64,000 nt of DNA, taken from NCBI RefSeq assembly GCF_014876185.1, contig NZ_JADALJ010000001.1, positions 1,116,001-1,180,000 on the forward strand, given 5' to 3'. The stretch's first letter is position 1, and each line of letters begins with the position of its first letter. The notes under the pieces were generated by a model, which was given only the letters and a program-made list of their open reading frames with translations, did not search any database and was not told where the DNA came from. This DNA comes from Rufibacter sp. LB8 (GTDB taxonomy: Bacteria > Bacteroidota > Bacteroidia > Cytophagales > Hymenobacteraceae). The translations under genes were made by a program, and so were the position numbers. Below are positions 43,606 to 52,003 of this stretch, one piece after another.

Positions 43606-44564
43606 CTACGGGGAATCTTAATGCGCGGGAAGAAGAAGACATGAAAACCTTTACCTCTCTACACGCCGCTATTCCATACTTCTCCAGCTTGCCTAAAACA
43701 GAACGGTTGAAACTAGTGGGATATGCAATCAATTATCTGGTATCAGATGATGACCTGTGCAAGACCTTTATGCTGAATGAGAAAAAACTCAGCGGTTTGG
43801 CACCCATTGTTAAAAGCCACCAAAACATACATGAACTGGGCGCTGATATTGTGTACCTACAACACGTTGGTGCCGCTTTGCGCAAGGCAAAGAACCCGCA
43901 GCAAAACATACGGCAATCGGCGAACAAAATCAAAGACCTTATCCACCGCAGCATTGAATCTGAGGACGTGGTAGACGTGTTCCAGATGGCCGGCATAGAA
44001 CGCTTTGACATCTCCATCATCAATGACGAGTTCCTGGCCACCGCCAAAGAACAGAAAACCGGCAACGAGCTCAAGCTGGAACTCCTGCGCCAGATCATGA
44101 ACGATGAGATCAAAATCCGCTCCACCAAAAACCTGATCAAGTACCGCAAACTCAAAGAAGAAGTAGAAAAGATCATTGCCGACTACCACGCCCATTTCTT
44201 CGACAGCCTTGTAGCCATGGAAAAACTGCGCGCCGTGGCCAAGCAGATGCAGGAAGAAGATCAGATCCGCCAACAACTGGGCCTCACCGAAGAAGAGGAA
44301 GCTTTCTACCAGATCCTGGCCAACCACCCCAACGCCATTCAGGATTTTGACCTCATCAAAGACCTGGTGAAAAAAATCCTGGCCGAGGTCAAGAAAAGCG
44401 CCTCCCAACCAGACTGGTACAAAAAAGACGACACCAAAGCCCAACTGCAACTAGCCGTGAAGAAGGTACTGCGGTTTAAAGTTCAAGCAGACCTGCAGGA
44501 GATTCTGGATGAGATTCTGGAACAAGCCGAAGAGCGGTACAAGGTATGGGCGTTCACTGCGTAG

Positions 44565-44584
44565 GGACAGGTCGCGACCTGTCC
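44565..44584. repeat. REP palindrome, copy 8
   Basis: Exact GGACAGGTCGCGACCTGTCC starting on the base after the hsdR stop codon TAG. Confidence 0.92.
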
Positions 44585-44679
44585 TTTGCATCTAAAGTGG
44601 CGTTTCAGTTTGCCATGAAACAATTGGTTTGGTTCTCGGGAATGCGAATGGATCAGGCATGCGAAGGCAATGCGTGGTG

Positions 44680-44699
44680 GGACAGGTCAAGCCCTGTCC
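44680..44699. repeat. REP palindrome, copy 9 (variant)
   Basis: GGACAGGTCAAGCCCTGTCC; two central changes. Lies about 20 bases beyond the 3' end of the cupin gene. Confidence 0.75.
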
Positions 44700-44719
44700 G
44701 TACGGGGAATGATTCTATG

Positions 44720-45331
44720 CTACGCAGCCAACCGCTGCAAAATTACCTTGCAAGGTACCTCAGAAGTCACCTGTACCGAATGGGTTTTGTACAGCGGAAT
44801 GGCAAAGAAATCGCCGGGTTTTAGGTAGTGCGGTTGGTCTTCCACGGTAATGGTGCAGGTACCTTCCAGAATAAAGAAACACTCCAACTCATCATGATGT
44901 ATCTCTTGGGGGGCTACGCTTTTGAGCCAGACAATTGCCGTAGTAGCCGCCGGCGTGTAGCCAATAATCTTCACGTAAATGTCTTCAGAAAGGTCAGGAA
45001 CGTTAAGTTCAGGGCGGCTGAGCCACGGTTCAAAGTCGGCTACGGTGGTGTGCGGGCCCAGTTCTGGCGGCGACACGGGCACCTCCCCTTTTTGCATGCG
45101 GTCCATGTAATCAATGGTGGCCAGAAACAAAGGCTTCACGGTCTGGTTTGGCTCCACGGCATGGGTCATTGCATAGGCCTCCAGGCTTTGGGTAATGGCC
45201 TCCAACTCAGCCTTGGCTGCTGGGTGTTGGGCCACCATCTGCTCCACAGTTTGGGTTTCCTCAGGAGAGGTGGCGCCCATGGCGTACAGTTCCAGCAACC
45301 CAGATTCCAGAAAAGTGGTCAATGACTCCAT
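44720..45331 (-). CDS. Anti-sigma-like N-terminus fused to cupin domain
   Basis: 203 residues from ATG 45331 (MESLTTFLESGLLELYAMG). The N-terminal part (about 1-80) resembles zinc-independent anti-sigma RskA/ChrR-type helical domains (LESGLLELYAMGATSPEE). A cupin barrel follows: IHHDELECFFILEGTCTITV (metal His/Glu/Glu) and LKPGDFFAIPLYKTHSVQV (His). ChrR-like proteins sense singlet oxygen or metals, but no ECF sigma factor is adjacent, so the partner is elsewhere or lost. The three-part layout is known in Bacteroidota. A longer frame to 45403 is rejected. Confidence 0.75.
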   Translation of the reverse strand: MESLTTFLESGLLELYAMGATSPEETQTVEQMVAQHPAAKAELEAITQSLEAYAMTHAVEPNQTVKPLFLATIDYMDRMQKGEVPVSPPELGPHTTVADFEPWLSRPELNVPDLSEDIYVKIIGYTPAATTAIVWLKSVAPQEIHHDELECFFILEGTCTITVEDQPHYLKPGDFFAIPLYKTHSVQVTSEVPCKVILQRLAA

Positions 45332-45541
45332 GTGCAGCGGGCTTCCCCAGAATGGTTGGCCAAGGCAACGTGCTTGCTTTGGATGGTGTGGGAAACGGCA
45401 CAAAGGTACGGCAAATAGTGGTAATTGTAATTATGAACCGCAGCAAAGCCGGTGTTTTCATGCAAATTCAGCAAGACCAACGCTTATTGGTTGCCAATCG
45501 TTCTGCCCGCCACTTCCCTGTCCTACCAAAAAAACATGCTC

Positions 45542-45586
45542 TTCCGTTTTCGGGCTCGTTTTCAGAAATGAGCCCGAAAACGGAAA
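45542..45586. repeat. Dispersed TTTTCGGGCTC palindrome, copy 14
   Basis: TTCCGTTTTCGGGCTCGTTT arm, one change; right arm AAATGAGCCCGAAAACGGAA. In the gap between divergent genes. Confidence 0.85.
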
Positions 45587-45649
45587 TATTTATCAGGCTT
45601 CCTGGTTTGTCATCAATACAAAATTGGGGCAGAATGTGTAGATTTGGCC

Positions 45650-46111
45650 ATGCTCCCACCAGAAGACGACGACGATTTCAATTTGCCTGACGACATGGCC
45701 CTGTACCAGAAAGGCCGCGAGATTCTGCAGCTCACCATGAAAATCACCGCGCTCATTGAAGACGAAGAGGAAATTCATGTGTCTCTGAAAGAATTCATGT
45801 TCCAGGATGCAGCCCTGCTCACCGTGAAAGTGGCCGGCGCCGAGGCCGCGGACCTCTACGACCTGCGCATGGAAAACGCCACCCTCATAAGAAAAGCCGC
45901 CCGCGACCTGCTCAGCCACTGCACCAGCCTGGAGATGTTCGGGTTTAAAGACGTGCAGTATTTTCTGCTGCTGCGCCAGGCCATTGAAGAGTACCGGCTG
46001 CTGTTCATTGAATGGGTACAGGGCTTTGACCCCTGGAATTACGTCACCGACAGCTGGGGCCTGTTCAACCCGCCGGGCGTGGCGCCAAACGGCCCTGGCC
46101 ACGAAGAATAA
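45650..46111 (+). CDS. Hypothetical helical protein
   Basis: About 153 residues from ATG 45650 (MLPPEDDDDFNLPDDMAL; a TTG two codons earlier is possible). Acidic and helical: YQKGREILQLTMKITALI and ATLIRKAARDLLSHCTSLEMFGF, YFLLLRQAIEEYRLLFIEWVQGFDPWNY. No family recognised with certainty; similar proteins recur in Cytophagales. Followed closely by another small gene in the same direction. Confidence 0.6.
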   Translation: MLPPEDDDDFNLPDDMALYQKGREILQLTMKITALIEDEEEIHVSLKEFMFQDAALLTVKVAGAEAADLYDLRMENATLIRKAARDLLSHCTSLEMFGFKDVQYFLLLRQAIEEYRLLFIEWVQGFDPWNYVTDSWGLFNPPGVAPNGPGHEE

Positions 46112-46126
46112 CCCGCCCGCAGCTTG

Positions 46127-46168
46127 GCTGTTTTCGGCTCCGTTTCGTAAAATGAGCCCGAAAACAGC
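46127..46168. repeat. Dispersed palindrome, copy 15
   Basis: GCTGTTTTCGGCTCCGTTTCG left arm and AAATGAGCCCGAAAACAGC right arm; left arm has lost one G. Confidence 0.78.
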
Positions 46169-46190
46169 TTTCACCTTTAGCTTGAATTCT

Positions 46191-46508
46191 ATGGATGCTA
46201 CCCCTTTCAACTCTGACCGTCACCAGGAACTGAACTTGTATTTCAAGGAACTCATTAACCACCAGCTAGACACTGACCCTTACCTGAAAGAGCAGACCCA
46301 GGCCGGCCGAAATCTGGACATCAAAGAAATCACCGGCAGTTTCTCGCCGGAGGACCAAGCGCTCTGGGAAGAGTACCTGGCCCTGGACCAACAACGCATG
46401 CAGCATGACCTTCAGCAATACCTGGAAGGCAACGGCTCATCGGCAGATTTCAACCAGAAATTTTACCGCTCCAACCAAGACCTGGACCAGAACAACCCGC
46501 TCTGGTAA
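46191..46508 (+). CDS. Hypothetical protein (105 aa)
   Basis: 105 residues from ATG 46191 (MDATPFNSDRHQELNLYF). Charged, helical, with FSPEDQALWEEYLALDQQRMQHDLQQYLEG. No signal or membrane segment. No known family. It lies downstream of the previous hypothetical gene, separated by a palindrome. A longer open frame to 45984 overlaps that gene and is a shadow. Confidence 0.55.
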   Translation: MDATPFNSDRHQELNLYFKELINHQLDTDPYLKEQTQAGRNLDIKEITGSFSPEDQALWEEYLALDQQRMQHDLQQYLEGNGSSADFNQKFYRSNQDLDQNNPLW

Positions 46509-46517
46509 ATCAACTCA

Positions 46518-46563
46518 TTTCTGTTTTCGGGCTCATTTTCAGAATTGAGCCCGAAAACGGAAA
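46518..46563. repeat. Dispersed TTTTCGGGCTC palindrome, copy 16
   Basis: TTTCTGTTTTCGGGCTCATTT arm and AATTGAGCCCGAAAACGGAAA; close to perfect. Confidence 0.9.
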
Positions 46564-46761
46564 TCACCATTCCCTTCGGCCTGTCAAAGTTTGATTTGGT
46601 TTCCACCGTAAGACTTTGCTCCTATTCCTATCAGGCAAACCTGGCCACTATTTTAGTGTAAACGCCATCTTCCATAAAAATTCAGTACAAATACAGGAAT
46701 GCAGAAGCAACGCTGGGGTCTTTTCTCCGTTTGCTTTAATCTGACATTATTTTGTACAGCT

Positions 46762-47769
46762 ATGCGGTTCAACAGATTACCCCTGGTCCACAACGCCAAA
46801 GGCGACGTCCGGAAAGTGGGTCTAGAATTGGAGTTTTCAAATGTGGACATTGCCCAGTGCGTGGACCTCATCAAGCAGCTGTACGGCGGAAAGGTACAAG
46901 TCAAACACCGGTTCTCCCAGAAAGTGGTGGGCACGCGCCTGGGCGATTTCACGGTGGAATTAGACCTGAAACTACTCACCGAGAAAAAATACAAGGCCCT
47001 TTTTGACTCCCTAAACATTGACCTGGAAAGCATTAAGATAGGCGACACCACGCTGGAGGAAAAAGTGGAAGACGCGCTGGAGACCATGATCCGGAAGGTG
47101 ATTCCCTACGAGATCAGCGCGCCGCCCGTGCCCTGCACCGAACTGCACCAACTGGAGCCCCTGCGCCAGGCGCTCTTTGAGCACAAGGCAGAGGGCACCG
47201 AGGCTTTCTGGACCAACGCCTTCGGCATGCACATTAACCCAGAGCTGCCCAACCTGGAAACCGGCACTATTCTGCGCTACCTCAAGGCTTTTCTGGTACT
47301 TTATCCCTTGCTCCTGAAAACCGGCAAAACAGATTTCGCCCGGCGGCACATGACCACCTTCATCAACCCTTTCCCAGAAGAATACACAGACCGCGTGCTG
47401 CAGCCCAGTTATAGTCCAGATCTAAACCAATTGATAGACGAATACCACCAATTTAACCCAGACCGTAACCGACCGCTAGACCTGTACCCGCTGTTTGCCA
47501 GCCTGCGCGAGGAAAAAATCAAATCCTTTTCTAACCTGGGCACCGTAAACCCCAGAGAGACCTTCCACTACCGCCTGCCCAACAGCTGTGTCTCTGACCC
47601 CAAATGGACCCTGGCGCAGGAGTGGAATAGGTGGGTGACCATTGAGGAATTGGCTAACAGTCCCGCCCGGCTAGACATGCTGTGCCAGGAATACCTCACC
47701 ATCAAAGAAAACACCTTGCTGGGCTTTGAGGAAAAGTGGACCAAAAAAACCGAACAGTGGCTGTATTAA
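46762..47769 (+). CDS. Amidoligase-family enzyme
   Basis: About 335 residues from ATG 46762 (MRFNRLPLVHNAKGDVRKVG). Matches the Amidoligase enzyme family (glutamine-synthetase-like fold): KVGLELEFSNVDIAQCVDLI (acidic metal residue), GDFTVELD, FWTNAFGMHINPELP (His) and HYRLPNSC. Such enzymes join an amino or carboxyl group in peptide-like bonds using ATP. It overlaps the C26 peptidase gene by 13-34 bases, and that pairing is a known arrangement, suggesting a modification and its removal. Substrate unknown. Confidence 0.8.
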   Translation: MRFNRLPLVHNAKGDVRKVGLELEFSNVDIAQCVDLIKQLYGGKVQVKHRFSQKVVGTRLGDFTVELDLKLLTEKKYKALFDSLNIDLESIKIGDTTLEEKVEDALETMIRKVIPYEISAPPVPCTELHQLEPLRQALFEHKAEGTEAFWTNAFGMHINPELPNLETGTILRYLKAFLVLYPLLLKTGKTDFARRHMTTFINPFPEEYTDRVLQPSYSPDLNQLIDEYHQFNPDRNRPLDLYPLFASLREEKIKSFSNLGTVNPRETFHYRLPNSCVSDPKWTLAQEWNRWVTIEELANSPARLDMLCQEYLTIKENTLLGFEEKWTKKTEQWLY

Positions 47770-48704
47770 ACGAGAACACTTCCATCAACCGCACCCGGCC
47801 CACCATTGGCGTCACCGGCCCCGACAAAGGCGGCGAGGTGGCCTGGCTGTTCACAGCGCTGGGCGTGCGGTTGGCCGGGGGCAAGCCGGTGCGCATCACG
47901 CCGCAGTTCCCCCGCACCGCCGACGGGCTGCAGGGCCTCATTATTGGCGGCGGCGCCGATGTGGACCCGCGGGCTTATCAGCAGGAAGACGTGCTGCAGG
48001 AATATTTACAGCGCACCCTCCAAAACCCTAAGAAAAGCTTCTGGGCGCGGCTGAGCCGGTTCCTGCGGTGGTGGTATTTCCCGGCGCTGTTCTTTCTTAG
48101 AAAGCTGTTCAGCAAAAAACCGCAGTGGTCCATTGACCGTGACCGCGACCACCTGGAGTTTCAATTGATTGACCAGGCCGTGAAGAAGAAGTTGCCGGTG
48201 CTGGGTATCTGCCGGGGTTCGCAATTGCTCAATGTTTACTTCCGGGGCACCTTGCACCAGGAAATCCAGAACTTCTACCTGGAGGAGCCCAACCCGTCCA
48301 GCATTTTCCCGGTGAAGAAAGTCCAGATAGAACCCAACAGCCTGCTGTTTAAGATTCTGGGCGTGCCTAAGTTAAAGGTCAACGCGCTGCACCACCAGGC
48401 GGTGCACGTACCTGGCAAAGGCATTCAGATTGTGGCGAAAGAAAAAAACGGAGTGGTGCAAGGCATAGAAAGCACGCTGGCGCCTTTTCTAATTGGCGTG
48501 CAGTGGCACCCGGAATATTTGCCCCAGCGCAGCGTACAGCGCCGTCTGTTCCAAGCGCTGGTACAACAGGCCCGCGGCGTGCATACTCAGATTGAAGCCC
48601 AGGACATGCAGCAGGCGCTCACACAGCCCAGAGACCAAAACCTGGAGGAAATAGAGCAACAGGAAGAAGCATTGTTAGAGAAAAAGGCAACTTCCCAGCC
48701 TTAA
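47736..48704 (+). CDS. Class I glutamine amidotransferase-like peptidase (C26)
   Basis: About 322 residues with GTG start at 47736 (an alternative GTG at 47757 gives less overlap with the amidoligase gene). Gamma-glutamyl hydrolase/GATase1 fold: GLIIGGGADVDPRAY, catalytic Cys in ILGICRGSQLLNVYFRG, RDHLEFQLI, and the catalytic His-x-Glu in GVQWHPEYLP. It probably hydrolyses gamma-glutamyl-type amides formed by its neighbour. A hydrophobic insert around 105-130 (WYFPALFFLRKLF) is unusual and might bind the membrane. Confidence 0.82.
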   Translation: MDQKNRTVAVLNENTSINRTRPTIGVTGPDKGGEVAWLFTALGVRLAGGKPVRITPQFPRTADGLQGLIIGGGADVDPRAYQQEDVLQEYLQRTLQNPKKSFWARLSRFLRWWYFPALFFLRKLFSKKPQWSIDRDRDHLEFQLIDQAVKKKLPVLGICRGSQLLNVYFRGTLHQEIQNFYLEEPNPSSIFPVKKVQIEPNSLLFKILGVPKLKVNALHHQAVHVPGKGIQIVAKEKNGVVQGIESTLAPFLIGVQWHPEYLPQRSVQRRLFQALVQQARGVHTQIEAQDMQQALTQPRDQNLEEIEQQEEALLEKKATSQP

Positions 48705-48725
48705 TCTATTTAGCAGTTCTTAGAG

Positions 48726-49187
48726 TTACTTCAACTCCTCAAAGCTATATTGCGCATCTGCCCAGAAGGCATCTAAAGCTATAATGCGCGGCTTAAAGAA
48801 AGAGATCAATTGCGGCCAGTCTTCTTTGTTAAAGACGTTAACCGGGCCAATTTCCTTATAGATTCTACTCACGGTTTCGCCGTTTTCATCTTCCGCATGC
48901 AGTTCCCAGGTCCATTCCTCTTGCAGGGTGTCATGCAGGAGTATGCTTAGCGCTAGGAACTGCTCAAAAAAAAGCTCCTGTATTTCTGGATCGCGGTGGG
49001 TGAGTTCAATGCCAATGGACGCCGACTTCTTTTCGGCCCGCATTCTGAAATACACGTTCTTGAAGCCCGTTTTGTAATTAGACCAATTGATGCGCATGCC
49101 CTCAGACGAAGGAATGGGCGCCATGTATTGCCCAAAAGCTGTCCAGAATGCCTGCCGAAGCTGTGATGCCTGTTCTCTTGTGTACAT
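48726..49187 (-). CDS. DUF4268-containing protein
   Basis: About 153 residues from ATG 49187 (MYTREQASQLRQAFWTAFGQ). DUF4268 pattern: helical start with RQAFWTAFGQYM, NWSNYKTGFKNVYFRMRAEKKSASIGIELTH (beta strands), WTWELHAEDENGETVSRIYKEI and FFKPRIIALDAFWADAQYSFEEL. The family's function is unclear; it is often found alone or with nucleases. Here it stands alone, convergent with the C26 peptidase gene. Confidence 0.8.
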   Translation of the reverse strand: MYTREQASQLRQAFWTAFGQYMAPIPSSEGMRINWSNYKTGFKNVYFRMRAEKKSASIGIELTHRDPEIQELFFEQFLALSILLHDTLQEEWTWELHAEDENGETVSRIYKEIGPVNVFNKEDWPQLISFFKPRIIALDAFWADAQYSFEELK

Positions 49188-49541
49188 AAGTGGGTATAGC
49201 CGAAAACTCCCCGGCAAGTTACAACCTGCGTGCCGATTTTTTCATTGGGGCCGGCTTTTCAAGGACCTTAAAGCTTTCGGCAGAAAGAGGTGGCTGCACT
49301 TATTTAAAGGTATTTACCTGTTGGTCAAGTCTTAAGGCAAAACTGTTCAGACCTTCCTAACAACCTTATTTTACCAATAGGCAGGTAAGGCTTCTAGAGT
49401 TCCAGGCCACCTCTTAACATAGAAATTCCTTAATAAATACTTACTTCTGAGTATTTCACAGGTGCCCAGAATACCGGAACTTTGTGTCAAATAGGAATTC
49501 TAGTGCAGGCTTTCTGTTTGGTTTTTTGTTTTTGTTGTCTT

Positions 49542-49573
49542 AAAAAGGGGGCCTCGGGGGATGCCCCCTTTTT
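49542..49573. terminator. Rho-independent terminator-like hairpin
   Basis: AAAAAGGGGGC/GCCCCCTTTTT. There is no recognised gene immediately upstream on either strand, so it may mark an unrecognised transcript. Confidence 0.7.
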
Positions 49574-49740
49574 ATTTTATCTCTTTGTCCTCTTCCACTG
49601 TCTTGTAAAGCCAATCCGTCAAACTGCCTTTGGCTAAATTGTTCAAACCTGTCCATGCGCTCTTGCCCCTTGGTTTACTCCTTCCGCTTTTGCTCCCTTT
49701 TATTACTTTGTGCTGGAGTTCATTGAACCTGTCCTGAATT

Positions 49741-49781
49741 TCTGTTTTCGGGCTCTATTTTCAAAACAGCGTCCAAAACAG
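49741..49781. repeat. Dispersed palindrome, copy 17 (degenerate)
   Basis: TCTGTTTTCGGGCTCTATTTT left arm only; right arm AACAGCGTCCAAAACAGG is diverged. Confidence 0.6.
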
Positions 49782-49885
49782 GTTTAATAAGACGCACCGC
49801 CCGTTTGCGCCTTCCCAATCTTGTATAGCACAGCTTTTGAACTAAGCCGCCATAAGCAAGAAATTTTCTATTCTGACAGAAGGTG

Positions 49886-50572
49886 TTAGAAAATGGGAAT
49901 GTACGCGAAAAGTTGCATGAATTGCAGCAGGGCCTCGCCGGGGAAGAAGAAGCTCACCTGCACCACCGACTGCCGGGCCTCTGGCATAAACGTGATGACT
50001 TTGGAAAAACTGTGTTGGTAGCGCACTTCCACGCCCATGTTCAACTGACGGGTAATGTGCATGCCCGCCACGCCAATTAAACTAAGGTCCAGGTCTTCCA
50101 GGCCTTCATCGCTTATCTGCAACACGCCCCCGCCCTGGGTTTTCATGTCGGCGCTGGTTCTGATGCCCAGTTGCGGGCCGGCGCCCACGTAAAAACTTTT
50201 GATGGTTGGGTGTGGGTAGTATTTCAGGTACACCGGAATGTTCACGTAATGCAACCTGATTTCTTTGGGATCTGCCGGGTCTGTTACATCTTTAAATGCG
50301 AAGCCCTGGCGCGAAAACCCCAGTTCCCCGTTTAGGCTCACATCGCCTTTGTAGGTAAGGGAACGGCTGTACCCAAACGCGAAGTTGTAGCTGGTGATGC
50401 GGGCAATGTTGTGGTTGGCGTTGGCTCTGAGTCCCGGCCTACTCAACCCCACCCGGGCGTAAATGGCATCGTCCTGCTTGAAATGCGGCTCGTATTCGTA
50501 GGTTTCAGTCTCCTGGGCCAGCACGGAAAAAGAGCAAACCAGAGCAAAAAGGAATAGGACAATCTGTTTCAT
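49886..50572 (-). CDS. Outer-membrane beta-barrel (porin-like) protein
   Basis: 228 residues with a signal peptide (about 1-19, SVLAQ). The mature part alternates polar and hydrophobic residues in amphipathic strands ending with VVQVSFFFPGEALLQF; the pattern YFVGAGPQLGIRTSADM and GVAGMHITRQLNMGVEVRYQHSF resembles the outer-membrane beta-barrel (OMP_b-brl_2/PorT) family. It sits in the outer membrane, role unknown. Single gene. Confidence 0.75.
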   Translation of the reverse strand: MKQIVLFLFALVCSFSVLAQETETYEYEPHFKQDDAIYARVGLSRPGLRANANHNIARITSYNFAFGYSRSLTYKGDVSLNGELGFSRQGFAFKDVTDPADPKEIRLHYVNIPVYLKYYPHPTIKSFYVGAGPQLGIRTSADMKTQGGGVLQISDEGLEDLDLSLIGVAGMHITRQLNMGVEVRYQHSFSKVITFMPEARQSVVQVSFFFPGEALLQFMQLFAYIPIF

Positions 50573-50693
50573 GAATGGGCGTCTGCGTTGGTCTAAAAAT
50601 AGGAAATATTCTCAAGTTCCCACCATGCGCCTTGCCGGCCTGTTTTCTAATTATCTCGGCTCCCACCTCCTCTATTAAACACCTTCCGTTTTC

Positions 50694-50737
50694 GGGCTCA
50701 TTTCTGGAAATGAGCCCGAAAACAGAAAAGGTTAGGC
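50694..50737. repeat. Dispersed TTTTCGGGCTC palindrome, copy 18
   Basis: TTCCGTTTTCGGGCTCATTT around CTGG; just outside the 3' end of msrA. Confidence 0.9.
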
Positions 50738-51283
50738 ATTCTTTTTCCAGTGTCTTTCCAGAAAACCAGCCCGGCCGGAGCCTACAAAGTAGCGGTTGTA
50801 ATGGCTGGGGTTTTTCTGGTAATAGTCCTGGTGGTAGGTCTCAGCGGGGTAGAAAGGCTTGGCGGGCAGAATAGGCGTGACCACCGGCAACTCAAACGGA
50901 CCCTGCTCATTGATGGCGGCTTTGGAGGCTTCGGCCTGGTCTTGCTGCCCAGGGCTGTGGTAGAAGATAGCGGTCTGGTAAGACTGTCCCCGGTCACCAA
51001 ACTGGCCACCGGCATCGGTGGGGTCAATGGACTGCCAGAAGATGTCCAAAACCTCTTTGTAACTGATGATGCCCGGGTCAAAAACCACCTGCACCGCCTC
51101 TAAGTGGCCGGTGGTCTCAGAGCAGACCTGTTCATAGGTGGGGTTGGGCAAATGGCCGCCGGTGTAGCCAGAAATCACCTCCAGCACGCCATCATATTTG
51201 TGAAACGGTTTCACCATGCACCAGAAACAACCACCTGCAAATGTGGCTACTTCGGTTTGTCCTGTTGTTTTATTCTCTTCCAT
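50732..51283 (-). CDS. msrA: Peptide-methionine (S)-S-oxide reductase
   Basis: 183 residues. MsrA reduces methionine-S-sulfoxide in proteins with thioredoxin as electron donor. Catalytic motif [12 protein letters not shown] with Cys19 (GCFWC). Conserved regions: [59 protein letters not shown] and [16 protein letters not shown]. No MsrB domain is fused. Length is normal for the shorter MsrA form. Cytosolic. Confidence 0.94.
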   Translation of the reverse strand: MEENKTTGQTEVATFAGGCFWCMVKPFHKYDGVLEVISGYTGGHLPNPTYEQVCSETTGHLEAVQVVFDPGIISYKEVLDIFWQSIDPTDAGGQFGDRGQSYQTAIFYHSPGQQDQAEASKAAINEQGPFELPVVTPILPAKPFYPAETYHQDYYQKNPSHYNRYFVGSGRAGFLERHWKKNA

Positions 51284-51541
51284 GTAAGTTACTGTTTTAC
51301 GTCTGGTTTATAAAAGTTTGGCAAGCCCTGGCCCGAAATCAAAATGGTAAATTCAGGCGGCTTCCCTCCTCTTAAAACCACTGGCCATGGGTATTTGTTG
51401 CCGGGCAAATAATACAATTTTGTTAAAGAATATTATTCCTCTTTCCGGCAACGGAAAATCACTTAGTAAAGTTAAAAATTCAGGTTACCGGTGCAGGCAG
51501 TCTTTCATAGAATTCGTATATATGCAAGTACCATATCCCCT

Positions 51542-51904
51542 ATGCCTATGAAAAGGTTTACCCATGCCGCGGCAGCCGGTTTGCTGTTTTGCCTGAACGC
51601 CACCTCGGCCCAGGCGCAATCTTATGCGGCGGTGGCCAAACCCGCCCAGCCCACTGCCCAGAACTTACCCCAGGAAGAAATTGCCAAAATTGAGTACCAC
51701 CGAAAAGTGATGCTCCGCAAGAAAGCCCGCGAAGACGCCAAATCCGCCAAAATAGCGGCCCGCGAAGCCCATTATCTGGAAGAGGAAGCCCTGGAAGTGG
51801 CCACGCAGGCAAGCAAGCTGGCCAAAGCCGAAGAAAAAGCCCAACGCAAAGAAGAAAAAGCCGCTGCCCGAGCTGCCAAAAAATCTGAAAACACGGTTAA
51901 ATAA
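51542..51904 (+). CDS. Secreted Ala/Lys-rich helical protein
   Basis: About 120 residues from ATG 51542 or 51548 (MKRFTHAAAAGLLFCLNATSAQAQ signal peptide). The mature half is Ala/Lys/Glu-rich (KKAREDAKSAKIAAREAHYLEEEALEVATQASKLAKAEEKAQRKEEKAAAR), likely one long helix or coiled coil. No family; such proteins can be peptidoglycan- or nucleoid-associated. A terminator follows. Confidence 0.55.
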   Translation: MPMKRFTHAAAAGLLFCLNATSAQAQSYAAVAKPAQPTAQNLPQEEIAKIEYHRKVMLRKKAREDAKSAKIAAREAHYLEEEALEVATQASKLAKAEEKAQRKEEKAAARAAKKSENTVK

Positions 51905-51934
51905 GCGTCTTCAGCTTAAACCAAGCTACTAAAA

Positions 51935-51982
51935 CAAAACTCCGTTGCCCGGCATCTTACAGCTTAGGCAACGGAGTTTTTT
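51935..51982. terminator. Rho-independent terminator
   Basis: AAAACTCCGTTGCC ... GGCAACGGAGTTTT stem with an 18-base loop, shared by convergent genes. Confidence 0.85.
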
Positions 51983-52003
51983 TATACTCTGAAAGTAATA
52001 CGC

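Larger units (their letters stand above)
41730..44564 (+). pseudogene. hsdR: Type I restriction subunit R, N-terminal nuclease half missing
   Basis: The frame opens right after the AT-rich cassette (TAA at 41727) with LATVEAAFNQVQHYTLDIPAVFEYNALTVVSDG, which in intact HsdR follows the E-x-K nuclease motif; only the late Q-x-x-x-Y part remains. GTG at 41760 is the likely start (934 aa). The SF2 motor is complete: IWHTTRSGKSITM, IADECHRTQYG, GFTGTPVD, MWLTGFDNPAMHTLYVDK and LIQAVNRVATVF. A repeat-derived insert of about 85 residues (43380-43640) splits the middle. A translocase without its nuclease is the likely product, if any. Confidence 0.82.
49218..49885. other. Intergenic region without a gene
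   Basis: About 670 bases, moderately AT-rich, with one strong terminator (49542-49573) and a degenerate copy of the dispersed palindrome (49741-49781). No coding frame recognised on either strand. Confidence 0.5.
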
